This document shows, piece by piece, positions 29,334-38,215 of a stretch of DNA of 64,000 nt. Every line of letters starts with the position of its first letter. Position 1 is the first letter of the stretch. Location of the stretch: assembly GCF_000614185.1 (NCBI RefSeq), contig NZ_BAKM01000026.1, positions 22,091 to 86,090 of the forward strand, written 5' to 3'. Under the pieces are notes generated by a model, which searched no databases, was not told where the DNA came from, and worked only from the letters and a program-made list of their open reading frames with translations. Position numbers and translations under genes: made by a program. This DNA is from Phocaeicola sartorii JCM 17136 = DSM 21941. Its GTDB lineage: Bacteria; Bacteroidota; Bacteroidia; Bacteroidales; Bacteroidaceae.

Positions 29334-30643
29334 CGGGGTATGTCGTTTTGGTGTTAATAGAACTTCTTCTTTTGTGGATTGCTTATAGAACTCTGAAAGA
29401 TATATTGGCTCCTGCTTTCATTAGTATATTTACCTTTTTATGTTCTACGTTGCTTTGTCTTCCTATGGTGTCTATGTGGGAAATGGTTGTTTATAAAGAA
29501 ACTGTTACTGTAGTGACACTGGGACTTTTGTGTATGATCTTGGCATGCAGACTCAATATGAAACCACGGACTAGAAAATCTTATTCTCCTGTTTTGAACT
29601 ATATAGATGTTCCATCAGGTAAATCCGTCCTTTTGATTATAGTTTGCGTATGGTTGACCTTCTATTATATATATGCTGTAGTGAAAGCAGGACAATCAAT
29701 AGGGGCAGATGGGGGATTAGAGGCAATAACAGCGGTTAAACAAGCTGATGACGTAGAAGTGGATTTTGTGGCAAAGCAAGGTGTGAAAGTTGTATTTGCA
29801 TTGTCTTATGTCCATCTTTATTTATTTGTCAACAATGTGGTGAATAAATCGTGTGTGGGTAAAGAAATGCACCATTTGATACCCTCTGTATGCCTATTCC
29901 TTTGTTGCATATTTACAGGGGTAAGAACTGATATGTTGAAACTGGTTTCCGCCGGACTTTTTATGACTATCTTATTGATGAGATATAAAAAAAACAAGTT
30001 AGGCAGGTTTATGCGACGTATTCTCATTGGAATAATAGTGGTTGCGTTTGCCGGTGGGGCCTTGAATACGTTGAATAAAGGTGAAGGAGCTTCTATTAAT
30101 AATGCATATTCGATAGGACAAATAGTAGCCTATTATATAGGAAGTCCTATACAAGTCTTGAATATGAAATTGAAGGATGGAACGGAAAATTACAGGGATA
30201 AAACTATATGGGGAAGAACTACATTTAGCCGACAATATATTGAATTGGATAGGTTTGGAATATATAAAACAAAAATAGGTGATAAAAAAGGAAGTATGAA
30301 TGTCATGTTGGATGAAAGGAATAATGTTGTGGCCAATGTGGATACTATTTTAGGACCGCCGCTGATAGATTTCGGTTTATGTGGAATGTTGTTATATATA
30401 TTTCTTCTTTATTGGGGGATAAGTTGGTGCTATTATGACAAGGTGCAGAGAACCAGCAACCCACAGAAGAAGGCTGTCAACATAATTCTTTATTCTTTTT
30501 TTGTAGTCATTCCCGTTATGGCTTATTACGCATGTTTGCCAAATTTGATTCTGACTTTTCCTTATTTGGTAGAGGCTCTTATAATTTATATGATTTGTAA
30601 ATTCTATTTTAGACAATCTTTATTTATTCAGTACCATGATTAA
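29330..30643 (+). CDS. Wzy-type repeat-unit polymerase
   Basis: About 437 aa from the ATG at 29330 (MTGYVVLV), which overlaps the previous stop as ATGA; the open frame itself begins at 29273. It has around ten membrane helices and a long periplasmic loop (about GSPIQVLNMKLKDGTENYRDKT), the usual form of O-antigen/capsule polymerases. Wzy sequences diverge widely, so the call rests on topology and position between flippase and transferases. Its end overlaps the next gene by 8 bases. Confidence 0.75.
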   Translation: MTGYVVLVLIELLLLWIAYRTLKDILAPAFISIFTFLCSTLLCLPMVSMWEMVVYKETVTVVTLGLLCMILACRLNMKPRTRKSYSPVLNYIDVPSGKSVLLIIVCVWLTFYYIYAVVKAGQSIGADGGLEAITAVKQADDVEVDFVAKQGVKVVFALSYVHLYLFVNNVVNKSCVGKEMHHLIPSVCLFLCCIFTGVRTDMLKLVSAGLFMTILLMRYKKNKLGRFMRRILIGIIVVAFAGGALNTLNKGEGASINNAYSIGQIVAYYIGSPIQVLNMKLKDGTENYRDKTIWGRTTFSRQYIELDRFGIYKTKIGDKKGSMNVMLDERNNVVANVDTILGPPLIDFGLCGMLLYIFLLYWGISWCYYDKVQRTSNPQKKAVNIILYSFFVVIPVMAYYACLPNLILTFPYLVEALIIYMICKFYFRQSLFIQYHD

Positions 30644-31865
30644 ACTCTTGAACCGGTTGATTGCATTATTCATCAATGTTTTAGTCTTGATGCTCCGTAT
30701 GGTCATTCCTAAAAATAAGAAACTGGCGGTAGCCGGCGGTTGGCGTGGAAAGCGTTTTGCCGATAATTCCAAATACTTCTTTATAGACTATTGCAGGAAT
30801 TACCGGACAAGCTATGATATGTATTGGGTGACTCGTGACAATAGTATTTATGAAAGTTTGAAAAAACGAGGATATCCTGTGGTTAAAGCAAAGTCTCTGA
30901 AAAGTATATGGTTGCATTTGCGTGCGCAATACCATATCATAGACCAGTCTTATGATGATATATTGGGATATCTGTCATTGACTTCCGTGAGGATCAATAT
31001 TTGGCATGGGCTTCCCATGAAACGGATCTGGAGGGCAAGTTCAACTCCTTCCACTCTTAGGTTAAGTTCTTTTTTGGGGGATACTCTGTATGATGCGATA
31101 GGCAGATTTCTCTTTCCCGGCGGATGGAGTGATTTTAATTTGTGTATTCCTTCGGATTATGCTGCAGAGCATATTTTTGATTGTTGCATCAGCAAGAGAC
31201 AATTGAGTCATTCCATCAGATGTTCTTATCCCCGGGTGGATTTTCTGAAAAACAGTGCCATCTTGTCTGGTGAAGAACAGGAGGGGGAACTGGTGGCAAA
31301 GATGCATTCCATTCATTCCGCAGGAGGGAGGATACTGATCTATATGCCAACTTTTAGAGATTATCAAAATAGTTGTTTTTTGGGGAATAAGGATAAGTGT
31401 GAAATTGATAGTTTTCTTGATAGGCTGAATAAGAATAACATTTACCTCTTCATTAAACCCCATCCTGAGGATAAAGTTTTGGCATCGGTTGTTCATCCGA
31501 GTATTGTCATGATTCCGGCATTAGAGGATGTATACCCTATATTGAAATTTTCGGATGCGCTTGTTACTGATTATTCTTCTATCTTTTTTGATTATTCCAC
31601 ATTGGGAAAACCAATCATATTTTATGTATTCGATTATGAGTATTATAAAAGTACGGATAGGGGAATCATGCTGGACTTTGATAAATTTGATATTGGCCCC
31701 AAGGCAGATAATTTGGCAGATTTGGCTAAAGAAATATTTATAGAGATGGGTGAATCAAACTACAGTAAAAAGAGAAGCGATTTTGCAAAACTTGTTTTTC
31801 AAGACAACTATCCTTCTTTGAATGAATACCTGATACGTCTTATCTCGAATAAAGAATGTAATTGA
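30636..31865 (+). CDS. TagB/TagF-like CDP-glycerol glycerophosphotransferase
   Basis: A 409-aa GT-B protein of the CDP-glycerol:poly(glycerophosphate) transferase family (PF04464). Visible motifs are NIWHGLPMKRI, SYPRVDFL, IYMPTFRD, FIKPHPED and the donor-site VTDYSSIFFDY. An N-terminal hydrophobic segment (LIALFINVLVLMLRMVI) suits membrane association. In Gram-positives such enzymes build teichoic acids; in Gram-negative capsule loci they add glycerol, ribitol or similar phosphates. The cytidylyltransferase trio at 34449-36965 would supply CDP-glycerol (inference). Confidence 0.85.
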   Translation: MIKLLNRLIALFINVLVLMLRMVIPKNKKLAVAGGWRGKRFADNSKYFFIDYCRNYRTSYDMYWVTRDNSIYESLKKRGYPVVKAKSLKSIWLHLRAQYHIIDQSYDDILGYLSLTSVRINIWHGLPMKRIWRASSTPSTLRLSSFLGDTLYDAIGRFLFPGGWSDFNLCIPSDYAAEHIFDCCISKRQLSHSIRCSYPRVDFLKNSAILSGEEQEGELVAKMHSIHSAGGRILIYMPTFRDYQNSCFLGNKDKCEIDSFLDRLNKNNIYLFIKPHPEDKVLASVVHPSIVMIPALEDVYPILKFSDALVTDYSSIFFDYSTLGKPIIFYVFDYEYYKSTDRGIMLDFDKFDIGPKADNLADLAKEIFIEMGESNYSKKRSDFAKLVFQDNYPSLNEYLIRLISNKECN

Positions 31866-31877
31866 AAACATAAGATA

Positions 31878-33182
31878 ATGGTTAGAAAACTTAGAATACT
31901 TGTCATTACCTATTTGCCATGGCGTAATGATGTTAGTGTGGGAAATTCTTATTCTAATATTTTTAAAGGCATGGAGGATAGGATAGAATTTGCTCATATC
32001 TATTTTCGTGACGATGCTCCGGATAATGCCTTAGTGCATCGTTATTTTCATATCTCGGAGAAAGGATTGGCTCGGAGTATATGGAACAGACAATATGTAG
32101 GACGCGAGTTTTGTCTTGAGAACTCGCAGGGAGGGCGAAAAAGAGAGTTCTCTTCTAGATATAACAGACTTCGTAAATTGAGGTGGGAGCTGTTTCTCCT
32201 CGGCAGGGATATGATTGGCAGAATGGGTAAATGGAAATCGAATGGGCTTGACGCGTTTGTACTTGATTTCAAGCCGGACTTGATATTCGGGACTTTAGGA
32301 TATGTGCCAGTGGTAAACCAGATGATGATTTATCTGAAAACTAAGTTTGATATTCCGTTAGTGACATATCCTTGGGACGATTATTATTCATGGAAGCGGA
32401 TATCTTTCTCTCCTTTTTATTGGATTAGATATTTATCAGAAAGGCGGTTGATAAGGAGATGTGCCCAAGCCAGCGAATATCTTTATACCATTACAGAGAA
32501 GATGCGGAATGAGTATGAGGCTTTTTTTCAGAAAGAGTGCAGAATTTTATATAAGGGCTATCTGTTTGATGAAGAAAACAAGCCGGAAATTCATGCTTCA
32601 GTAAATGAGCCGATACATTTGATATTCATGGGAAATATCGGAAACGGGCGTTGGAAAGTTCTAGCTAAAATAGCACAGGCGATAACTAGAATAAATATAG
32701 AAAGCCCAAAAGCTTTTTTTATGGATGTATATACGTTGTCTCCTGTTGATGATAAGATATCTGGTTTGTTGAATATAGATGGCGTTAGTAAACTGAATAA
32801 ACCTGTACCGAATGAACAGGTACTGGCTACCCAGCGGAGTGCGGATATTTTAATACATGTTGAGCCTACAAATAGAGCGGATAAATCCTTCTTCCGTTTG
32901 TCTTTTTCTACTAAACTGGTTGACTATTTCTATTGCGGCAGGTGCATTATGGCTTTTGGGGGCAATACAGCTTCAATGGATTATCTAAAAAGTAAGGATG
33001 CGGCTATAGTGGAAGAAAATATGGAGGGAATAGAGAATACATTAAGACGGGTGGCTGAAAGTCCGGCAGTCATCGGACAATATGCTGAAAAGGCCTGGAA
33101 ATGCGGACGTGATAATCATGATATAAAAAAAATTCAGGAAAGATTATATAATGACTTCATTGAGGTTGCTAATCTAAAATAA
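31878..33182 (+). CDS. GT-B glycosyltransferase (capsule)
   Basis: A 434-aa protein with GT4-like organisation: an N-terminal domain (ILVITYLPWRNDVSVGNSYSN), a middle linker (YLYTITEKMRNEYE), and a C-terminal domain with IHLIFMGNIGNGRWKVLA and FSTKLVDYFYCGRCIMAFGG. The donor-site EX7E motif is weak, so family number and donor are uncertain. It lies 12 bases after one TagF-like gene and 2 bases before the next, in the tight capsule operon. Confidence 0.75.
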   Translation: MVRKLRILVITYLPWRNDVSVGNSYSNIFKGMEDRIEFAHIYFRDDAPDNALVHRYFHISEKGLARSIWNRQYVGREFCLENSQGGRKREFSSRYNRLRKLRWELFLLGRDMIGRMGKWKSNGLDAFVLDFKPDLIFGTLGYVPVVNQMMIYLKTKFDIPLVTYPWDDYYSWKRISFSPFYWIRYLSERRLIRRCAQASEYLYTITEKMRNEYEAFFQKECRILYKGYLFDEENKPEIHASVNEPIHLIFMGNIGNGRWKVLAKIAQAITRINIESPKAFFMDVYTLSPVDDKISGLLNIDGVSKLNKPVPNEQVLATQRSADILIHVEPTNRADKSFFRLSFSTKLVDYFYCGRCIMAFGGNTASMDYLKSKDAAIVEENMEGIENTLRRVAESPAVIGQYAEKAWKCGRDNHDIKKIQERLYNDFIEVANLK

Positions 33183-33184
33183 CA

Positions 33185-34380
33185 ATGTCATATTTTTCAA
33201 GATTAAAAGATATTTCATTCATTCGAAAATGTCTGTTGTTTACAACCCATTTTCTTGGTTACTTGAATCGGGTTATTCCTAAGAAAGAGAAACAGATACT
33301 ATTTTATGATTCAGGACGTGATTTTCTGGACGATAATACAGAAGCGCTATATTCATGGATGTGTATGCATGGATATGACAAAAGGTATAAATTAGTGGTC
33401 TGTGTGCCGAGGGAGACTACGCGTTTGCCATTTTCTCATTATGAACCTATTGGTGCATTGAAGGGTATTTGGGCATATTTGCGCTCAAAATATGTGTTTT
33501 ATTCTTTTGGCGACTTCCGTATAGAGCCTCAAAAAAACAAGTTGTCATCAACCAGTGGCACGGTACTCCTTTAAAAACCATTGGAAAACTGACAAATTAT
33601 AGTGTTTATGCCAATGAACGTTTGGATTGCTTCACTTATGTATTGTCTGCATCTGATTTTTTCAAGCCGATTTTGGCAAAGGCATTTGGTTGCGATGAAT
33701 CAAAGGTAATGGTTTTGGGACACACGAGGATTGACTATTTATTTTCAACAAAGGAAGCCCTAGCCTGCATTGGCATTGAGAAAGGAAATTATAAAAAGCT
33801 ATTTTTGTGGATGCCTACTTTCCGTACATCAAATGATGGGCGGTTTCACGATCTTGGTTCGGGAGAAAATACTTCCTTACCAATAGCCGGTACATATGCT
33901 GAATTAGAACTTCTCAATCGGTTTCTTATTGCCAGAAAGGCTTTACTTGTAGTAAAAGTTCATCCTTTGGCGACCTTCAAGTCTAATAAGAATTTCTCCA
34001 ATATTCTGGTGCTCAAGAATGAAGATACGATCTCTCGGGGGGTGCGCTTGTATGAACTGGTGAAGGAGTTTGATGCGCTTATTACAGATTATTCATCTAT
34101 ATTTTGCGATTATTTAGTACTGGACAGACCTATGGCTTTTACCTTGGATGATATGGAAGCGTATGGTCATAATCGTGGTTTTATACTCTCTGATTTGACT
34201 AATTATATGCCCGGTCATCACGTTAGAACGATGGATGATTTTAGGGCTTTTATTGATGACTGCATACATGACAAAGATCCATATGCAGCTGAGAGAAAGC
34301 GGGTGTTACCCTTTTTCTGTAAATATAGTGATGGGAATAATTGTAAAAGATTACTTGAAAAAGTACATATTACACTTTAA
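33185..34380 (+). pseudogene. Second TagB/TagF-like glycerophosphotransferase, frameshifted
   Basis: Two frames together give about 398 aa of the PF04464 family. The first frame carries the N-terminal part to FYSFGDFRIEP. The second carries VINQWHGTPLKTIGK, LGHTRIDYLF, LWMPTFRTS, VVKVHPLA and LITDYSSIFCDYL. The break is the A7 run at 33531-33537; A8 would give continuous coding (PQKKQVVIN). It is distinct from the first copy, so the two may perform priming and extension, or add different alditol phosphates (inference). An A7/A8 run could also vary in nature, but ten similar breaks in the window favour sequencing error. Confidence 0.85.
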
Positions 34381-34448
34381 AAGGGAATGAGGCCTTTCGG
34401 ATATTCATTGGCAGGAAACTAGTTTGAATCACAATAAATTAAATAAAA

Positions 34449-35171
34449 ATGAAAGCAATTATTTTAGCAGCCGGACTGGGTACACGTTTACGTCCCATTA
34501 CCGATGAAGTACCTAAATGTATGGTACCCGTAAATGGCGTATGTATCATTGATAAACAAATAAGTAATTTGCATAAACATGGTATTACGGATATAGTTGT
34601 AGTGGGCGGTTATAAGGCAGATATGCTTAAAAAGCATCTCTCTGTATTTCCGGATATTACTTTTATTGATAATATCCGTTATGCGGAAACCAATAATATG
34701 TATTCGCTTTATCTGGTTTTTCAGGCAATGGAGCAAACAGAATGCTTGTTGATGAATGCGGATGTGTATTATGATGATAATATTATTGCGGGTTTGCTTA
34801 GTCCCGTCAATAAGGGAATCAGCATGATCGCTTGCGATGATGGTGGATATATAGAGGAATCAATGAAAATAACGCTTGATGGAAAAGGCTCCATTAACCA
34901 TATTAATAAAAAAATCACTGAAGAAGAATATGATGCTGTTTCCATTGATGTTTATAAATTGAATGAACATGCGGTAAAAACTCTTGCTGAAGAAGTAAAA
35001 AATGTCATTGAGATACAAGGAAATACCAATTCTTGGACAGAAGTAGCATTGGATGCTATTTTCGATGTGGCGGATTTTAAACCTTATGTAATTGAAGGGC
35101 GTTGGTTTGAAATTGATAATCATGAAGACCTTCATACAGCAGAAAAACTATTTGAAGGAGATGAAATCTGA
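34449..35171 (+). CDS. Nucleotidyltransferase, probable CTP:glycerol-phosphate cytidylyltransferase
   Basis: A 240-aa protein opening with the nucleotidyltransferase signature AAGLGTRLRPITDEVPK (Gly9-Lys23). It continues with NNMYSLYLV, as in LicC-type phosphocholine cytidylyltransferases, and MNADVYYDD for the metal site. The stop overlaps the next gene by one base. The partners (HAD phosphatase/phosphotransferase and a glycerol-phosphate-type dehydrogenase) match the set gtp1-gtp3 that makes CDP-2-glycerol in pneumococcal capsule types 15A/23F. So CDP-glycerol of some isomer is the best guess; choline phosphate activation is the main alternative. Confidence 0.8.
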   Translation: MKAIILAAGLGTRLRPITDEVPKCMVPVNGVCIIDKQISNLHKHGITDIVVVGGYKADMLKKHLSVFPDITFIDNIRYAETNNMYSLYLVFQAMEQTECLLMNADVYYDDNIIAGLLSPVNKGISMIACDDGGYIEESMKITLDGKGSINHINKKITEEEYDAVSIDVYKLNEHAVKTLAEEVKNVIEIQGNTNSWTEVALDAIFDVADFKPYVIEGRWFEIDNHEDLHTAEKLFEGDEI

Positions 35172-35971
35172 TGGGATTGAAAAATAAAAAGCTTTTTCTG
35201 CTTGATATGGATGGTACTATTTATCATGAAAATGAGTTGATAGATGGGGCTGTGGAATTTTTTGACACTCTCAACCGACAAGGGAAAAAATATGTCTTTA
35301 TGACGAATAATTCTTCAAAGAGTGCAAATACTTATGTTGAAAAGCTGATGCAATTAGGCATTTGTGCTACAGCGGAAAACATAATTTCTTCTGTGAATGC
35401 AACCGTGTTATATTTGAACGAACATAAGCCGGGAGCAAAGGTTTATCTGATCGGGACTGATTCCTTCAAAGAAGAATTGATGGAGGGAGGCTTTGATGTG
35501 GTACCCATTGATTACAGAGAGCCTGACATTGATTATGTATTGCTTGGTTTCGATACTGAATTGAATTATGCGAAGATAGAAGGTGGATGTTTTTACATTA
35601 GCCGTGGCTATACCTATATTGCTACTAATTGTGACATGCGTTGCCCGATTAAGGATAATAAATATGTTCCAGATTGTGGAGCCATAGCTATGCTGATAAA
35701 AGCTGCAACAGACAGAGAACCGTTATTTTTGGGTAAGCCCCGAAAGACAATTGTTGATGTCGCTATGAAGCGGTTCAATATTCATCTTGATGAGATCGTT
35801 TGTGTGGGAGATCGTCTTTATACTGATATTGCTTTAGGAATAAATGCCGGAACAGAAACTGTTTGTGTGTTTACCGGCGAGGCTGCTTTGGATGATTTAA
35901 AGAATACACCTTTTAAACCTACGTTTTATTTTGAATCTATCCGTGGACTTTACGAAGCTATAAAAGATTGA
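35171..35971 (+). CDS. HAD-IIA (NagD-like) phosphatase/phosphotransferase
   Basis: A 266-aa HAD protein. Motif I is DMDGT (Asp12, Asp14), motif II TNNSS, motif III Lys in LGKPRKT, and motif IV GDRLYTD; the cap is of the NagD type. It is translationally linked to the nucleotidyltransferase before it and lies 1 base before the dehydrogenase after it. A role in making glycerol or glycerol 2-phosphate for the cytidylyltransferase is suggested by the pneumococcal Gtp3 precedent; a housekeeping phosphatase is less likely given the position. Confidence 0.85.
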   Translation: MGLKNKKLFLLDMDGTIYHENELIDGAVEFFDTLNRQGKKYVFMTNNSSKSANTYVEKLMQLGICATAENIISSVNATVLYLNEHKPGAKVYLIGTDSFKEELMEGGFDVVPIDYREPDIDYVLLGFDTELNYAKIEGGCFYISRGYTYIATNCDMRCPIKDNKYVPDCGAIAMLIKAATDREPLFLGKPRKTIVDVAMKRFNIHLDEIVCVGDRLYTDIALGINAGTETVCVFTGEAALDDLKNTPFKPTFYFESIRGLYEAIKD

Positions 35972-35972
35972 T

Positions 35973-36965
35973 ATGTATTATAATTTTATACGTACTCCCG
36001 CGATTGTTAAGACAGGAGCAGGCATTTTAGGAGATATTGATAATTTACTTCATGTGTCTCATCTTTATTTTTCCGACAAGGTGTTGATAACACAAGAATT
36101 TTTGTACAGTGTATACAAGGACAGTCTTGAAAGAAATGTATTTTGCAAAGTCGTTTTTGTAAAAGGGGGATGTGTGGATGAGGCATCCGTCATAATGGAA
36201 CAATGCAAGGAGATTGACGGGCTACTTATTGCATTCGGAGGTGGAAGTGTTCTTGATATAGTAAAATATTGCGCTGATAAGATGGATAAACCTTATATTA
36301 ATATTCCTTCTGCTTTATCAAATGATGCCGTTTATTCATGTGTCGCCCGTCTTAATCAAAATGGAAAGAAAAAGAGTTTTGGAGTTCAACCGCCTATAGG
36401 ATTAATTGTTGATTTCGATGTTATTCGTCAATCTCCCAAGACGTTGATTTATGCTGGTGTTGCCGATTTGGTCAGTAACTTGTCAGCTCTTCAAGATTGG
36501 AAACTTGCCTATCATGTAAATCATGAACCTATTAATGAAATGGCATTTATGCTTTCAAGGCAGAGTGTAGTACCTCTTTTTAAATATACGGAGCAGGACT
36601 TGTTTTCAGACGAGTTCCTTTTTGAGTTAACTAATGGCTTGATTGTTTCGGGGTTGTCTATGATTGTGTGTGGTACGACTCGTGTCACAAGTGGAGCGGA
36701 ACATCTTATAAGCCATGCAATTGATGAATATTTCCCGGAACGTTCTTCAATACATGGTTTACAGGTTGGCTGGGCGCATGAAATTATTAATAGAAAATAT
36801 CGTGAGCATGGAAATGCAGAATATGATATTAGTGAATATTTTAAAAGAATGGGGCTTGATAAGGTGATTGAGGAACATGTGAAATGGCATGAAAATGAAT
36901 TTGAACAGCTTGTCCCTTATGCAATACGGGTAAGAAAGCGTTTTACCATTTTAAATTTGTTGTAG
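35973..36965 (+). CDS. Glycerol-1-phosphate dehydrogenase-like (iron/zinc alcohol dehydrogenase fold)
   Basis: A 330-aa member of the AraM/EgsA-GldA superfamily. The NAD(P)-binding motif is GGGSVLD. Metal ligands are likely Asp in GVADLVSN, His in SGAEHLISHAID, and His in SSIHGLQVG; PSALSNDAVYS matches the PTAASHDG site of sn-glycerol-1-phosphate dehydrogenases. It would reduce dihydroxyacetone or its phosphate to the glycerol unit for CDP-glycerol. A gap of 143 bases follows, unusual in this tight operon. Confidence 0.85.
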   Translation: MYYNFIRTPAIVKTGAGILGDIDNLLHVSHLYFSDKVLITQEFLYSVYKDSLERNVFCKVVFVKGGCVDEASVIMEQCKEIDGLLIAFGGGSVLDIVKYCADKMDKPYINIPSALSNDAVYSCVARLNQNGKKKSFGVQPPIGLIVDFDVIRQSPKTLIYAGVADLVSNLSALQDWKLAYHVNHEPINEMAFMLSRQSVVPLFKYTEQDLFSDEFLFELTNGLIVSGLSMIVCGTTRVTSGAEHLISHAIDEYFPERSSIHGLQVGWAHEIINRKYREHGNAEYDISEYFKRMGLDKVIEEHVKWHENEFEQLVPYAIRVRKRFTILNLL

Positions 36966-37065
36966 GGGGTGTCGGATGCTTGTTATTAGGGGGCATTGCT
37001 AGTCTTTCTTGGACAGAAGAAAAAAACAAGGAATCCCTTTTTTATAATGAACCTGAATTATAAAT

Positions 37066-37097
37066 CAATACTTCGGTAAATTTTCACCAAAGTATTG
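37066..37097 (+). repeat. Hairpin within the capsule operon
   Basis: CAATACTTCGGT (37066-37077) pairs with ACCAAAGTATTG (37086-37097), 11 of 12 bases, followed by TTAAAAG. It lies 12 bases before the next ATG and may set transcript level or processing. Confidence 0.4.
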
Positions 37098-37108
37098 TTA
37101 AAAGATCA

Positions 37109-38204
37109 ATGAAGATTTTACATATTGGCCAAATAATTGGCGGACTGGATATTTATATCCGGAATTCGATAACATATGCCGAAGGCGGCTATGAGTATAT
37201 TCTTGTTCATGGTGACAAAGACAACAATAAGCCAATAGAAAAGAATGGGGAGAGAGTGAAAGAGTATGGAATAAGCCTTTGTCGAAACTTGAATTTATGG
37301 AATGATTTTAAAGCTATTATACAAACAGTGAGAATAATAAGAAAAGAACGGCCGGATTTGCTTCATTGTCATAGTGCCAAAGGTGGGGTCGTGGGAAGGA
37401 TTGCCGGTTTTTTAACTCGAACTAAAACTTTTTATACTCCTCATGCTTTTTCGTTTTTAAGTACTCAATCAAGATTAAAAAGAAAAATCTATTTGCTTAT
37501 AGAACGTTCTACAAAATTGAATGCCTGGCTTTTGGCTTGTTCGGAGTCAGAACGGGTGATGGGTGTCAATTTGGTTCATTATCATGAAAACAAAGCCTTG
37601 GTATGGAATAATGCAGTTCCGGATGCCGTAAATGAATTGAGAAATAATGAAGCCTGATAAATATATTTGTTATATAGGAAGACCTTCCTATCAAAAGAAT
37701 CCTCTTTTTTTTGTGGAAGTGGCAAAAGAAGTACACTTTTTTCATCCTGAGATAAAGTTTGTTTTGTTAGGGGTAGGCTATTATTCACCGGAACTTGATA
37801 GAATGAAAACGAAGATTGCTGAATATGCTTTGGAGGAAGTGATAAATCTTTTCCCTTGGCTTGACCATAAGAAAACATTGGAGTATGTCGATAATTCCCT
37901 GTTCTATTTGACGGTGGCCCGGTATGAGGGGCTGCCATTGGCGGTAATTGAAGCGATGTCTTTGGGTAAAGCCATTGTTGCGTCTGATGTAGCTGGGAAT
38001 AAGGACTGTGTGCAAGATGGATATAATGGAAGACTGATTCCTTTGGAAAAGGGTGCCTTTGTAAAAGCGATATGTGAACTTGTGGAAGATAAAGTGAAAA
38101 GAGATTTGTACGGTAATAATTCACGTATTCTTTTTGAACGGAAGTTTTTAATAACGAATCGAATTCAAGAGTTGGAGGCTATTTATCAGTCTGTAAAGTT
38201 ATAA
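37109..38204 (+). pseudogene. GT4 family glycosyltransferase, frameshifted in this sequence
   Basis: Two overlapping frames give one GT4 protein of about 364 aa. The first holds the acceptor-side domain (ILHIGQIIGGLDIYI, LLHCHSAKGGVVGRIAG, FYTPHAFSFLS). The second holds the donor side (ICYIGRPSYQKNPLFFVE, KFVLLGVG, YEGLPLAVIEAMSLGKAIVAS with the EX7E glutamates). The break is near 37648: one extra base or two lost A residues. The second frame does have its own ATG at 37647, so a split coupled gene is formally possible, but half domains would be non-functional alone. Confidence 0.85.
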
Positions 38205-38215
38205 ATGAAACTTGC

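Noticed and set aside
33531..33537. Programmed ribosomal frameshifting at A-rich runs (also at 1808-1813).
   Set aside because: No supporting downstream stem or conserved dual products were seen, and eight other breaks lie at sites that are not slippery. Error is the simpler explanation.
36905..37060. Out-of-frame reading after the dehydrogenase gene (GGVGCLLLGGIASLSW...NEPEL).
   Set aside because: The in-frame end RFTILNLL looks like a natural C-terminus for this family; the other frame has no start and may be chance or a tiny remnant.
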